A stretch of DNA of 64,000 nt from Argyresthia goedartella (GCA_949825045.1 OX463835.1:19795201-19859200); one strand, 5' to 3'; positions 44,601-54,920 are shown, numbered from the stretch's first letter. Numbers and translations are program-made. The notes: generated by a model not told the origin, from the sequence alone.

Positions 44601-45590
44601 AATTAAATATCATCGGAGAACTGCTCATGGCAAACTTAAAAGTAGAAAGACGAAAATTCTTATAAGAGACCCCATAAACAACCAGTGAATTGGACGTAGT
44701 TCCAATACGAACCGTAAACGAAATCAAATATCTCGGCACATATATTACGGCAGGACATAGGACACAATAAAAAAGAGGTGCCGGCAAGCCATATGCAATT
44801 CCAAGGCCCTAATGCATTTTATAAAGAAATCCAACATAGACTGAAATATAGTGCGCCTGATTTACAAAATGGTCATTGCACTGTTTATAAAATACGGACA
44901 AAAAGCGGCAACCCTCACTAAAGCAAACAGTTGACAGTCAGTATATGAACGCCTGATCCTCAGAGACATGTTTGAGAACGCCAGAAGCTATCCAAGATAC
45001 CACAAAATTCATGACTGACTACAGGGCAAAACGATAACCAAACGAATCAAAAACCACCGGATATGTTACTATACATATTCTGCGACGCCCACAACAGCAC
45101 TTACTACACGCTCCATTCAAATACGAAGCAAGGAAGAAGAAAGCCGGCCGGCTTATATACACCTGGAAAGATTTCCTTAAGCATGGCATCAAACATCAAA
45201 CACAGTTACTGGACAGAATCATCACACAACAGGGACGATGTCAAGATGGCCTAGAGGCAAATATACCGTATCCCAGAAACAGACAGCAAAAGCGAAACTG
45301 GGAACTTACCGGATAACCCAAACGAACACGACTCAGGAAACTCAACTATTAACAATAACTGAAAATAGAAGGAAAACAAGAACTTGAAGAAAACAACAGC
45401 TGCTCTCCAAATCCCACATCCTCCCCATTCCACATATCCTATATTGGCTTCAGGCTGAAGAGTCGGTCGATTGAATTCACTATCCTTCCCTTCCTACAGA
45501 GCAGGTCATTCCGCCCCCCCTCAAAACTTGTGCCCTCTGGTATGCCGGCCGAAAGACCGGAACAGGTTTAGAACCCTGGCTGGAGAAGCA

Positions 45591-45612
45591 CCATTCATTC
45601 ATTCATTCATTC
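45591..45612 (+). repeat. (ATTC)n microsatellite
   Basis: Five units of CATT/ATTC following a GAAGCACC end. Possibly a LINE or SINE tail. Confidence 0.7.
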
Positions 45613-45943
45613 TTACATTATCAACCTAACACGAAGCATAAATTTATCCTTTACCTTTCCTGACCCAACACTTCGCCCAGACAGTCTTTATCAGCCAATA
45701 AGCGGTGGCTAAACCATTCAACAAGCAATTTAGTCGCGTATATCATTCGCTCAATCAGTTTTTTATTCGGTCATTTTATTATTTCCCCTGTTTAAACCGG
45801 AACCTACGCCTTGTGTTTTCTAGATCTAAGATATGAATGTTATTAGATATCTAATGTGCTTACATCCATAGAGGTTCTTAGATCAGATCCCACACTAGGC
45901 TTCATTGCTGTGGTGTGGCCTGCTTCTACTACCTACCTGTATA

Positions 45944-46063
45944 CGTCGCGCCACACATTATGAGCGGTGGACTTGAATGCGCAGTAGTCACTTTTCAATA
46001 CCTGTACATATGCGCAGTAATTCCCGACAACGTTGCCCAGCTCTCTTTATTCGTGGCGCTAGG
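45944..46063. mobile_element. 120-bp MITE with TA target duplication
   Basis: Sister of 10910-11030. Ends CGTCGCGCCACACATTA and complement, flanked by TA. Diverged by about 10%. Confidence 0.85.
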
Positions 46064-46353
46064 TATACCCTACTAGTTATGTATAAGTGTACTTATAATA
46101 CTATATATAATATAATAATACTTGACGACCCGAATGGCCGAGTCGGCAGTAACCCTGCCTTCGAAGCCAAGGGTCCCGGGTTCAAGTCCCGGTGGGGGCA
46201 AATATTTGTTTGATGAGAACGGATGTTTGTACCCTAGTCATGGTTGTTTATCTATCTCAGTATAGTATTTATCTATATAAGTATGTGTATCGTTGTCTAG
46301 TACCCAAGATACAGGGAATCCTAGTTTGGGGCTAGATCAATGTGTGTAAATAG

Positions 46354-47162
46354 TTTTTTTTTAAATACGATAAGAAATTTATTAAGCAAAATAAGATAAT
46401 ATAAAATAGATATAAATAAGATATTCATTCTAGTTCAAGACGTGTGGGACTGCCGCTCCATCCTCATATAGGCCTGTGCGATTCCACCTATGGCGGGTGC
46501 CGCGGATGCACATGCTGCTAGCCCTGATGATGGCGGTTTGAATTCTTGCTCGTAGCCAGCCCATTATTGTGGCAGGGGTCCGGTTCCAGCGGTCCGCCAG
46601 TGTTTCGGCGAGGTGTTTAGTGAATGATATCATTTGTGGAGCAAAAACTCCGTCGACAGAGGTTACTAAAGGGGTGAAGGTGGTGTGGCGCGTCTCGCAT
46701 GGGTCGCAGTACTTCCTTTTCTTTTCTTCTTCAGCTGAACGAAGGACAGCCGCTACGGGGCGTGATGCGTGGGAGGGAGCGTCGGTGTCTATGACACGGA
46801 TATCAAATAACGCCTCCCTCTGGGCAATCCATACCCCCCGACAAGCCAAGTCTCCGCGCAGCCCAGTATCGCCTTCGGAGATGACTGGCTCTTTCGTGAC
46901 GTTTCCCCAGGCTTGCTGGCACAGTTCACAGAAAAGATCCCTTATTTCGTTATGTCTGCGTGTGATAAGGCCACCTGTTTTGCAGCACAAGGCGTGGTCC
47001 ACGTTGAAGTTGTCATTGCCGCAGCCGTCGCAAGTCGCAGGCATGGAGATTGGTGTGCGGTGGTATCTTATGGCCAGGGCATCTCTAAATTCGTGGGGTG
47101 ATAAGTCGAAGTTGTCTTTTCTTGTCGGTATTACTGAAAGCCATGTTGATGTTTTTAATGCC
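46354..47162 (-). mobile_element. 5'-truncated LINE, 809 bp
   Basis: Minus-strand insertion with a 14-bp target duplication and an A-rich 3' tail (poly-T at 46354-46362 on plus). It is truncated at its 5' end, as usual for target-primed insertion. Confidence 0.9.
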
Positions 47163-47164
47163 AT
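46430..47164 (-). CDS. LINE C-terminal region, zinc knuckle plus restriction-like endonuclease
   Basis: An uninterrupted ORF to its natural stop. A zinc knuckle (CDGCGNDNFNVDHALCC) leads into RRHNEIRDLF, then LRGDLACRGVWIAQREALFD and IRVIDTDAPSH, then a Lys-rich EEEKKRKYCDP. The D...D.R...K spacing resembles the restriction-like endonuclease of R2-type LINEs. It represents a second family, distinct from 9454. The ATG at the start arises at the truncation point and is not a native start. Intact reading suggests a young insertion, but it lacks the reverse transcriptase. Confidence 0.75.
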   Translation of the reverse strand: MALKTSTWLSVIPTRKDNFDLSPHEFRDALAIRYHRTPISMPATCDGCGNDNFNVDHALCCKTGGLITRRHNEIRDLFCELCQQAWGNVTKEPVISEGDTGLRGDLACRGVWIAQREALFDIRVIDTDAPSHASRPVAAVLRSAEEEKKRKYCDPCETRHTTFTPLVTSVDGVFAPQMISFTKHLAETLADRWNRTPATIMGWLRARIQTAIIRASSMCIRGTRHRWNRTGLYEDGAAVPHVLN

Positions 47165-47211
47165 GTGTGTAAATAGTGTTCAAGATATTATTATTATTAT
47201 AAGTGTATATA

Positions 47212-47213
<2 letters not shown>

Positions 47214-47289
<76 letters not shown>
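47214..47289. repeat. (TA)n microsatellite
   Basis: About 35 TA units just after the SINE tail. Confidence 0.97.
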
Positions 47290-47294
<5 letters not shown>

Positions 47295-47802
47295 TTTACC
47301 TTTTATAGTTCCGTGCTGAGAGGATTTCGTTTTGGTTAACTGTTTATCAAATTGACTTTAAAGTTACATCCAAGAAAGAAAACATATTCATCACAAATTT
47401 ACTAAAGTTCATCAAAATTATGTTCTATTTTATACGCCCTATTGTATATTTAACTGCATGGGGTCACCTAGCTCCGCTCCGCTTCGCTTCGGCTCCAGGT
47501 TGTATTATAAAGTTGTGACCTAACACACCTAACTTCAGTATTCGGACAGAAAGTGACCTACAGCTACCATACGGTTCTGTGTAACTACATAGAAACATAA
47601 AATTTTATGAACATTTAGTAAATTTGGGAGTCAAAACTTATATTTGTAAACAATATCTGTCTCTCCGTCCATCTGTCACAGAGCTGAATCTTGTAAATAG
47701 CGCTGAATCGTAATAGCTATAACAACAAATAGGGACCTACTCTTACTACCTAACTATAGCGAATTAATGTAGGCTTTTATTGAATCGAACCGAAATACTA
47801 CA

Positions 47803-48660
47803 GTAGATTATGTGACTGCTACATAATGGAGGGCATTAAAATTCGAGAGTGGGTTTATGAAACGAGCCGAGGACGAGTTTCATAATAACATCACTCGAGA
47901 GTTTTAATGCCTAATTATGTACAGTTACATACACTAGTTTATCTACACACATATCATAAGCTCTCTTTGATGTGGTCAGGAACCGCATGTTCGACCGGCA
48001 TTGTGGCATTGATAATTGATCTGCACTTGTTCATTCACAGAAGTTGTTACTTCAGCGGCGTTCGAAATTTGAATATCATACATAATTTGATCAATATGTC
48101 ATATATGATCATAATGTATCAATATTCAGATAAGAAAAGAGTTTATCTACAAACGTATCATAAACCCTCTTTACTACGTCCAAAAAGTACACGTTACGAC
48201 CAGCATAATGATAAACTTCTTGGTAAAAACTCATTTCACTTATTATGACCATAATGTACAAAAATTTGTCAAATTATGACATTCAAATTTCGAACGCCGA
48301 CGCCCGTCTGCCTGCCGCCCCTAGTTTGTTTGTGAAGTTGGTACTCTACCAAACAAGCTAAACAACCGCAAAGCAATGATCAATGCCACAGTGCCGGTCA
48401 AACATGCGGTTCCTGAACACATCAAAGAGAGCTTATGATATGTGTGTAGATAAACTAGTGTATGTAACTGTAAATTATTAGGCATTAAAACTCTCTAGTT
48501 ATATTATCTATATTATTAACCCACTCGAGTATTAATGCCCTCCATTATGTAGCAGTTACATAAACTACTATTTTACCAAGTAGTATAACATTATGCTGGT
48601 CGTACCGTGCGGTTTTTTGGACGCAGTAAAGAGGGTTTATGATACGTGTCTAGATAAACT
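47803..48660. mobile_element. Palindromic family F MITE nested in another family F copy
   Basis: 47803-48568 is bounded by GTAGATTATGTGACTGCTAC and the complement of GTAGCAGTTACATAAACTAC, with two long opposing arms. It is followed by 48569-48660, the end segment of a second F unit (GACGCAGTAAAGAGGGTTTA, CTAGATAAA). The exon at 48730 begins 70 bp later. Confidence 0.75.
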
Positions 48661-48729
48661 AACTTGTAAGTCGGCTCAGTCAGTATTCTTGGCGGTTTAT
48701 AATATTCCGTTTATTCTCCACTTTTTCAG

Positions 48730-48859
48730 ATAGGGGCACTATTTGGCGCTAAGACAGCTCACCACAAGCAAGAGTGGACGCCGCAGAAGGAGATCCACCT
48801 TCACATCCACAACGGCCACCATGAGGTCACGGGCCATGGGGTCGAGGAACAATATGGAC
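48730..48859 (+). CDS. Osiris-like protein, next exon
   Basis: 130-nt exon: acceptor CCACTTTTTCAG, donor GGAC|GTGAGT (outgoing phase 1), incoming phase 0 as required by 19794. It encodes IGALFGAKTAHHKQEW and then a His-rich segment (EIHLHIHNGHHEVTGHG). His-rich sequence after the hydrophobic region fits the Osiris pattern. The 5' edge lies 70 bp from a family F MITE. Confidence 0.7.
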
Positions 48860-48922
48860 GTGAGTACCTACCCATGTCAAGTCGAGACGATTGGCCAAGT
48901 CGAGACACTCACTGTCCATAAT

Positions 48923-49277
48923 TGGCCCTAAGCTGTATAATGCCATACCCGACGACGTAAAAAATTAACCCAATAATACTGCTTTCCTACGAAACTTAAA
49001 AAAGCTGCTAATGTCAAATGCGTGCTATTCGATAGACGACTTCTACAAAATCGCTTGGTCAAAACAATAACATATCATAATTAATGAATTAGAATATATA
49101 ATATACTAACTAAAAAGTATTATAAACTTATTTAATATAATAAACAATTTTGTTTTTGTAACATGTAAAATCATTACAAAAAAATAATAATGTTAATTTG
49201 AATTAAGTACTATGAATGTGACTTGTAAACTGTCTGTGTCTATTAATAAAAAAATGAATTGAGTTGAAAAAAAAAAG
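48923..49277 (+). pseudogene. LINE 3' terminal fragment
   Basis: In shifted frames it encodes KLYNAIPDDVKN and NLKKLLMSNACYSIDDFY then KIAWSKQ and a stop, as in CR1-like LINE C-termini. An AT-rich 3' UTR and a short poly-A (49267-49276) follow. Confidence 0.7.
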
Positions 49278-49365
49278 TCAAATGTTCTTTATTACTGTAG
49301 ATTTTGTCATAAACTTAGCAATATAGTACTAATCACCGGAACTAGGAATTTCCTCATTGGGGGAT

Positions 49366-50203
49366 TAGGGATGCAACGATACGCCTTTTGCCGATACGAT
49401 ACCGATACCGATACGCTTATAAAAATATCGGAGATACCGATACCGATACGCTTATTGAATTAAAAATGAAGGTTAAATAGTTAAAATACAAGGGCAACAA
49501 ATATAATGATCACCAAAATATTTTTTTCCTACCCAAAATGGATAAATGAACACCAAAAGTTGCAAAAAATATCAGGGCAAAATACTGCGGTAGCTTAGGT
49601 GAAGGGTAAAAGGGGTGAGCGAAGCGAAGCCCCCTTTATCCTTCGTATTAGTTTGAACATGTAAGAACAACAAAAAATACTTAAAACATAAACTTAAAGC
49701 ACACAAAACATAACAAAAAGTTTGGTGATCATTTATCCAAACACAATTTGGTGGACATTCATCCATTATGGCAGTCATTTCGAATTTATTGGTAGTAAAA
49801 TAGGTGCGTTTTTGGTAATCGTTAAAACATAAGCCAAATACAAGTCAGGTTATTTTTTTATTAGGTAATATAAAAAATATAGACAGGTTGGTACAGTTTT
49901 AGGAGGTAATTAAAATTAACATTAATCAGATTTTTGTTTAAAAATAGAGCGCGGGGTTTCCCCGAGTTAGTGCCTCGTTATATACGAAATAGACGAAAAA
50001 ACACGCGCGTTTACATTGCAATTTTAACGTGCCTCGTTTGCAACGAAATAGACAAGACAACAAGCGCGTTTACATTACATTTTTAAAGCGAGAATTTTGA
50101 AAAGTATCGTTGTATCGGCCATAAAAATATCGTCGATGCCGTATCGGCAAACCTGAAATATCGCCGATATATCGGTATCGGTATCGTGTCGGTTGCATCC
50201 CTA
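49366..50203. mobile_element. hAT-like MITE (TAGGGATGCAACGATAC ends)
   Basis: Left end TAGGGATGCAACGATACG and right end complement of GTCGGTTGCATCCCTA. CCGATAC repeats lie just inside both ends. A family D MITE is nested inside (49493-49835). The 8-bp target duplication expected for hAT was not clear. Confidence 0.65.
49493..49835 (-). mobile_element. Family D MITE, type-ii ends
   Basis: Minus-orientation copy: starts ATAATGATCACCAAAATATT, core GTGAGCGAAGCGAAGCC and CTTCGTATTAGTTTGAACAT, ends GGTAATCGTTAAAACATAAG then CC. Nested in the hAT-like MITE. Confidence 0.8.
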
Positions 50204-50282
50204 ATTGTGATACATGTCAGAGATACAGAAAAGAGCTATACTTGCTGTAGATTATGTATACCCCGGCAGGTAGGACAGCTCC

Positions 50283-50483
50283 CTACCCTTGATACGCAAG
50301 GCAAGAATTCAAGCTTGCTTCTCCGTCATTTGAACAGAACACAGTTACCTACTCTGTCGAGAAGCATGACAACTTCATACAAAAAACGCTAAGGCTACTA
50401 TTCTCTCGACAGAGTAGGTAACTGTGTTCTGTTCAAATGACGGAAAGGCAAGCTTGAAATCTTGCCTTGCGTATCAAGGGTAG
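50283..50483. repeat. 80-bp inverted repeat (long hairpin) in intron
   Basis: Arms 50283-50362 and 50404-50483 match at 77 of 80 positions around a 41-nt loop. The inner arm contains AACACAGTTACCTACTCTGT. A run of 12 G follows at 50483-50494. If transcribed with the host gene it would form a long stem. Confidence 0.9.
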
Positions 50484-50648
50484 GGGGGGGGGGGGACCAG
50501 CCCAGCTGCATCTGAAATGTAATTCATCTTATTACCAATAATGAGGTAGTGATCAAAATTGTCTCTGATAATTTAATATATCCTTATTTTTTCTAAATGA
50601 TGTGATGAGTCTCACTGCCAAAAAGTTTAGATAGATTTGGCGACTGCT

Positions 50649-50915
50649 AGCGCCATCTAGTTTCGAATGGCCACCCTAAACGGCTTTAAGCGACAGTCTG
50701 TACCATTTAGCACCATCTAGTGTATAGTAGTAGAAGTAGTACTAATATTAGCAATAATCCTTAAAGCTTAGCGGCATCTAGTGCTTTAAAGCAAAACCTA
50801 ACAGCGACAGATAATATTATTCAGCACCATCTAGTGTATAGTAGCGGAACGAAATAGCACTAAATATCAGCAACAGATGGCGCCAGTAAGGATTACTATC
50901 TAAGCGCCATCTAGT
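50649..50915 (+). repeat. Cluster of CTCF-like motifs (AGCGCCATCTAGTG)
   Basis: Six variants of AGCRCCATCTAGTG occur in 270 bp: 50649, 50709, 50770, 50823, 50903 and, inverted, 50875. The reverse complement CACTAGATGGCGCT resembles the CTCF core. TATAGTAG follows two of them, so they may be units of a decayed tandem repeat. Confidence 0.7.
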
Positions 50916-51080
50916 ACTTAGTAGGGGAACTAAGCAGTCTAAAAGGCTTGTGTTTAACCTCTCAAAAACCGAGGGTAGTTGAACGAGTCGCGATTTTGAA
51001 CTTTATGCCATGGTAATAAAATGTAAACCCTACAAACGGAAAAGTGGCGTTAGCTAACGCCGGGGGTATTCAAGAGGTTT

Positions 51081-51411
51081 AACGATTACCAAAAAATTCG
51101 AAAATTTACTACCAATAAATTCGAAATGACTGCCAAAATGGCTGGATGTCCAGCAAATTGTGTTTGGATAAATGATCACCAAACTTCTTTTTATGTTTTG
51201 TGTGCTTAAGTTTATGTGTAAGTATTTTATGTTGTTCTTACATGTTCAACCTAACACGAAGGATAAAGGGAGCTTCGCTTCGCTCACCCCCTTTACCCTT
51301 CACCTAAGCTACCGCAGTATTTTGCCCTGATATTTTCTGCAACATTTGGTGTTCATTTAGCCATTTTGGGTAGGAAAAAAATATTTTGGTGGTCATTATA
51401 TTTGTTGCCAT
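51081..51411 (+). mobile_element. Family D MITE, type-ii ends
   Basis: Left region CCAATAAATTCGAAATGACT and GATAAATGATCACCAAAC, D core (TTCAACCTAACACGAAGG), right AAAAATATTTTGGTGGTC. Ends about 280 bp before the last exon. Confidence 0.8.
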
Positions 51412-51689
51412 TCTAAAATTCGAAAATAAATTATCAGAGAACATGCAAAGGAATGGATGGAAGGAAAGGAATCTTTTTTGACTGACATCACTTAGAGTAC
51501 TAATGATTCCATTGTGGGTATTGTGGGCCAGGAACATAAAATTTTCCGTAATAGTTTTGACTTTTTTTTCCTTTTCCGGCCAGCAGGGAAGTGAAACGGT
51601 TAAGGAGCTTATAATCGCTTCACAAACTCCTTCTATGTATTACAACCTGCATGGTGATGGCAGAAATAACATATTTTGTTCTATTCCAG

Positions 51690-51895
51690 CGCCATCAGGG
51701 CCTTGGAGCAGGGAAGGCTTGGTGGCGTCACAACTGCCTCAGCAACAAGCCTCAGAGAGCAAAGTGGTGAATGTCCTACTGGACCAGATATACGGGCCTC
51801 AGACCATCAGCACGCCGTACGGGAACTATGTGCGAGTCGACTCCAAGCCTGCCCAGCGAGTGAATGTGAGGAGACGAAGGGATATACGGAGATAG
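51690..51895 (+). CDS. Osiris-like protein, last coding exon
   Basis: Acceptor TTGTTCTATTCCAG; the exon starts at 51690 with two bases that complete the Pro codon begun at 48859, so phases agree. It encodes PSGPWSREGLVASQL, then VVNVLLDQIYGPQ, a Tyr-containing TPYGNYVRVDS and a basic end (RVNVRRRRDIRR), with TAG at 51893-51895. The three exons give a C-terminal portion of about 167 residues. Uninterrupted reading and matching phases over 32 kb argue that the gene is live. Confidence 0.75.
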
Positions 51896-52330
51896 CAATT
51901 AGATAAATTGTAATATTAATAGGTTCGTATGGAACCAGCGAGCGATGCGGAGTACGGCTCAACCCTGTTTGATTTCTGGCAAAGACCTGTGCCCCTCGGC
52001 GGGCTACACTAAACCCCATTTAATTAATATGTTGTTAAAGAAAGGTGTAGCCGCATTTTAGAAAAAGAGGATTTTCTAATTTAAAAGTTATGACCTTTCT
52101 AGTGTAAAGTGTTTTTAAGTAGGTAATCAGTTACTAGGAAAATAAACAGCGAAATTGAGGATTTCTTTTATGTCTGAAGTAGACATATTTATGTACCATA
52201 TAAAGGTACTAGTAAAAGTGTATATATGTATAATAAGACTAAACCTTTGATTTATGTTTGTATGTAATATATATACATTTAGTTATTTAATGTAAATACT
52301 AAATTTTGAAATAAATAAATATCAAAGTTG
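51896..52330 (+). other. 3' UTR with polyadenylation signals
   Basis: AATAAA at 52141-52146 and again at 52310-52315 (AAATAAATAAATAT). Transcripts probably end near 52330. A short SINE C-like piece (CCTGTGCCCCTCGGCGGG) lies at 51986. Confidence 0.55.
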
Positions 52331-52634
52331 CAAGAGTGCGACCGTTCTAATTTGTCAGTAACGAATTTGTAACTAATTTATTAAAAATGGATCCGTCTGA
52401 AATATTAGTTTTATTACTTCTTCACTTGCTTATCCAGCACACCAACTGCAGCAGTTTAATTCTGGTTCGAGATGGAGGATCATCTCGAGTTCATAGATAG
52501 CGTCACGCTTTTTCAAATACCGGGGTGGCAGAAGTATGAAGTTAAATGTCAGACAGCGATATAAACATTCCCAGCTTCGTGTCGTACGTGCTGACGCGTC
52601 AGCACAGATATGGTATTATGTTTCAAGGATCACT

Positions 52635-52840
52635 CGAAACGACCGCCAGAATAAGTAAACGACCACCAAATTGTTTTTGGATAAATGATCACCAAACTTC
52701 TTTTTATGTTTTGTGTACTAAAGTTTATGTTTTAAGTATTTTTTTAAGTACAGATAAAATATTTAAAACATAAAAAGGTTTTTGTTGATCCTTTTTGCTG
52801 TGCAAATGAGTATTTTTGATGTGTGATTAAATACTATCCT
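52635..52840 (+). mobile_element. Chimeric family D MITE (type-ii left, type-i right)
   Basis: The left part has CCACCAAATTGTTTTTGGAT and ATGATCACCAAACTTC (type ii). The right part has TTTGCTGTGCAAATGAGT and TTGATGTGTGATTAAATACT (type i). The usual core is largely deleted. Confidence 0.75.
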
Positions 52841-53262
52841 AAGTAATGTAAATTCCTATAAAAAAAAACTTTTTTGATTGAACAAACACTGTAAAAATTG
52901 TATTTTTATTAAATAGACAAAGTTACGAATGTTTTCTTTAATAAATGACCAGTCGATATTGAACATTTATCATTATTACCTCGCTCTGGGCAGTTCACCT
53001 TGACTTAGTATAAGATGTGGAAACAATTCCTTTGATTGGTAACAATGATTTTCCTCAACTTTATTGCAGAGTTCACAAGGCAAGACTTATAATAGAAAGA
53101 AAAAAATACTGAAGTTGGGACACCGATTTGATGAGTATAATTAAATTAGTTACGGAACAACTTTTCCCACGAAACATAATTCTTAATTTCTAATTTATTG
53201 CACATTAATAATTACAGAGAATAAGTAGAGAGAAAAAGAAAGAGGAAAAACATAAAAAAATA

Positions 53263-53565
53263 GGCTTATGTTTAAACGATCACCAAAAACGCACCTATTT
53301 TACTGCCAATAAATTCGAAACGATCACTCAATTTTTTTTCATGAAATGTGTTTTATGTACTTAAAAGTTTATGATATACTTAAATACTTATTTTCTGTTG
53401 TTCTTACATGTTCAACCTAACATGAAGTATAAGGGGGGCTTCGCTACGCTCACCTCCACCTAAGCTGCCGCAGTATTTTTCCCTGATATTTTCTACAACT
53501 TTTGGTGATCATTTGCCCATTTTGGGTAGGAAAAAAATATTTTGGTGGTCATTTTAATTGTTTCC
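53263..53565 (+). mobile_element. Family D MITE, type-ii ends
   Basis: GGCTTATGTTTAAACGATCA at the left, core TTCAACCTAACATGAAG and CTTCGCTACGCTCACC, right AAAAATATTTTGGTGGTC. 52841-53262 holds nothing recognised. Confidence 0.8.
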
Positions 53566-53759
53566 AAAAAATATTCAGTAACGACAAACCACAGCGAAAT
53601 CAGCGAAGATCAAATTGTTGGAGAGAGATGTTCAGAATCATTGGTTTGATAGTACTATCAACTGAACTCCACTAACAACTTTCTGCAACAATTTGATCTA
53701 GGTACCTAGTACTATTAGAGATCTAGGTACGATGACTTCTAACCTTACCGCTTGGCACT

Positions 53760-54005
53760 TGTCGGGTTTTTAGGGTTCCGTAGAGAAACAAGAAACTCTT
53801 ATAGTTTCGTCAAGTCTGTCTGTCGGTCCGTCCGTCCTTATGACACAACATACTTGTGCAGAAACCATTAGGACTACACAGTTGAAACTTGTTATGTAGA
53901 TGTATTCTGTGAACAGCTTTACGATTTTTATACAAAAATTAAAAAATTAAAATAATTAAAGGGGGCTCCCATACATGGAACTGAAACCAAAAAATACTTT
54001 TTTCA
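53760..54005 (-). repeat. Interspersed repeat, same family as 19183
   Basis: The minus orientation is visible as TTTTTAGGGTTCCGTAG, GTCTGTCGGTCCGTCCGTCC and GGGGGCTCCCATACATGG on plus. Confidence 0.7.
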
Positions 54006-54099
54006 TCAAACCTATATGTGTGGGGTGTCTATAGTTTACATAGAAGAGGCCTGTGCCCCGCGGTGGGGTGATGTGTGCAGAGTCTGATGACGACGATGG

Positions 54100-54399
54100 T
54101 TGGCAAAAAGCAGGGGTCCCCAAATTGGTTATACCCAAGATATCGACCAATTATATACTTCTTGGCGCGTAGTTAGCAAGTCGTCTTGTGAGCAACGCAC
54201 AGAGGTAACTAACATTTTGACTAAGACCCTCCCGATCGACCGGTTGGGCAGGCCTGGTGAAAAGTGTCTTAAGTTGATACCCCGTCCGTGCAAAGGTCCC
54301 CGTTACTCCAGGCCGAAAGACCCGCAGTGTGAGAGGGACGGAATCGGGAAAAAATGTCATAACGTAGCGCTAAACCACAGAAAAATTGTTTCAAAATAA
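54100..54399 (+). CDS. Hypothetical ORF, 99 aa
   Basis: An ORF with a coding-like, Arg/Lys/Pro-rich composition (KSSCEQRTEVTNILTKTL, GRPGEKCLKLIPRP). No recognised domain. QRTEVTNILTKTLP faintly recalls the end of copia-type polyproteins, but no neighbouring motif supports it. May be chance. A further ORF at 54478-54660 is equally anonymous. Confidence 0.2.
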   Translation: MAKSRGPQIGYTQDIDQLYTSWRVVSKSSCEQRTEVTNILTKTLPIDRLGRPGEKCLKLIPRPCKGPRYSRPKDPQCERDGIGKKCHNVALNHRKIVSK

Positions 54400-54736
54400 A
54401 CTACGCTATTTTGTTAAAAAGTTTTTTAAGGAGATTTTGCGAATATATAATATCTACATTTTTAACGCAGTTCCACAATGAAATTAGTTAGTATGTCAGA
54501 ATTACAGGAAAAAATAAAACAATTTAGAGGTGTTTTCGTAATTAAATTCTATCGGGAAAATTTTATCCAATCGCGTTTTCCTGTAGTGCGAATCTTAATC
54601 AAATACTCAATAAACGTTAACTCAAAAATCAAATCTGTAGGTCACTTTATGGTGGAGTAAATGGATTCGGAAAAAAAGCATTTTTTTCATAGCACCTTAA
54701 ATAGTCCTGTAAACTATAACGTAAGCTTAAAATAAG

Positions 54737-54826
54737 TAGGACCAAAAGGTTCCCAGGGTTCCATACCCTAAGGGTGCCAAGCGGGACCCTTTTACTAAGC
54801 CTCCGCTGTCCGTCCGTCTGTCGACG
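54737..54826 (-). repeat. Fragment of the 19183-type repeat
   Basis: Plus strand shows CCCTAAGGGTGCCAAGCGGG and CTCCGCTGTCCGTCCGTCTG, the complement of the GGACGGACAGCGGAGG end. Confidence 0.65.
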
Positions 54827-54920
54827 ACCTCTGTGGGGCAGCGGTTGTGGCTCTGCCCACCAAGCGAGAGGTCCCGGGTTCGGTTGGGGATAAAGAAAAA
54901 AAAACAGGTCTTGGATGTTT

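Larger units (their letters stand above)
40815..45480 (+). mobile_element. Decayed OTU-containing LINE region (two 5' copies)
   Basis: Two copies of the same 5' region appear in tandem: AACCTGGTGAGATC near 41244 and 42787, followed by OTU-like domains at 42026 and 43430. Only the second is followed by an endonuclease start (43951) and, after a CR1 insertion, a stretch like the C-terminal part of an RTE reverse transcriptase (VPIRTVNEIKYLGTYIT, about 44690). The RT core is lost. OTU proteases are known in a few LINE groups. Confidence 0.55.
46123..47200 (+). repeat. SINE family A interrupted by a LINE
   Basis: Head and body are at 46123-46353, the tail (GTGTTCAAGATATTATTATT) at 47163-47200. 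ATGTGTGTAAATAG is duplicated on both sides of the intervening LINE. Confidence 0.9.

Noticed and set aside
46569..47339. 256-aa plus-strand ORF ending in a Tyr/Ile repeat
   Set aside because: It is antisense to the LINE coding region and its tail is a translation of the (TA)n microsatellite.
51586..51689. Earlier acceptor (CCAGCAG at about 51588) for the last Osiris-like exon
   Set aside because: It gives a different phase and adds unsupported residues. The CAG at 51687-51689 matches the phase of the preceding exon.
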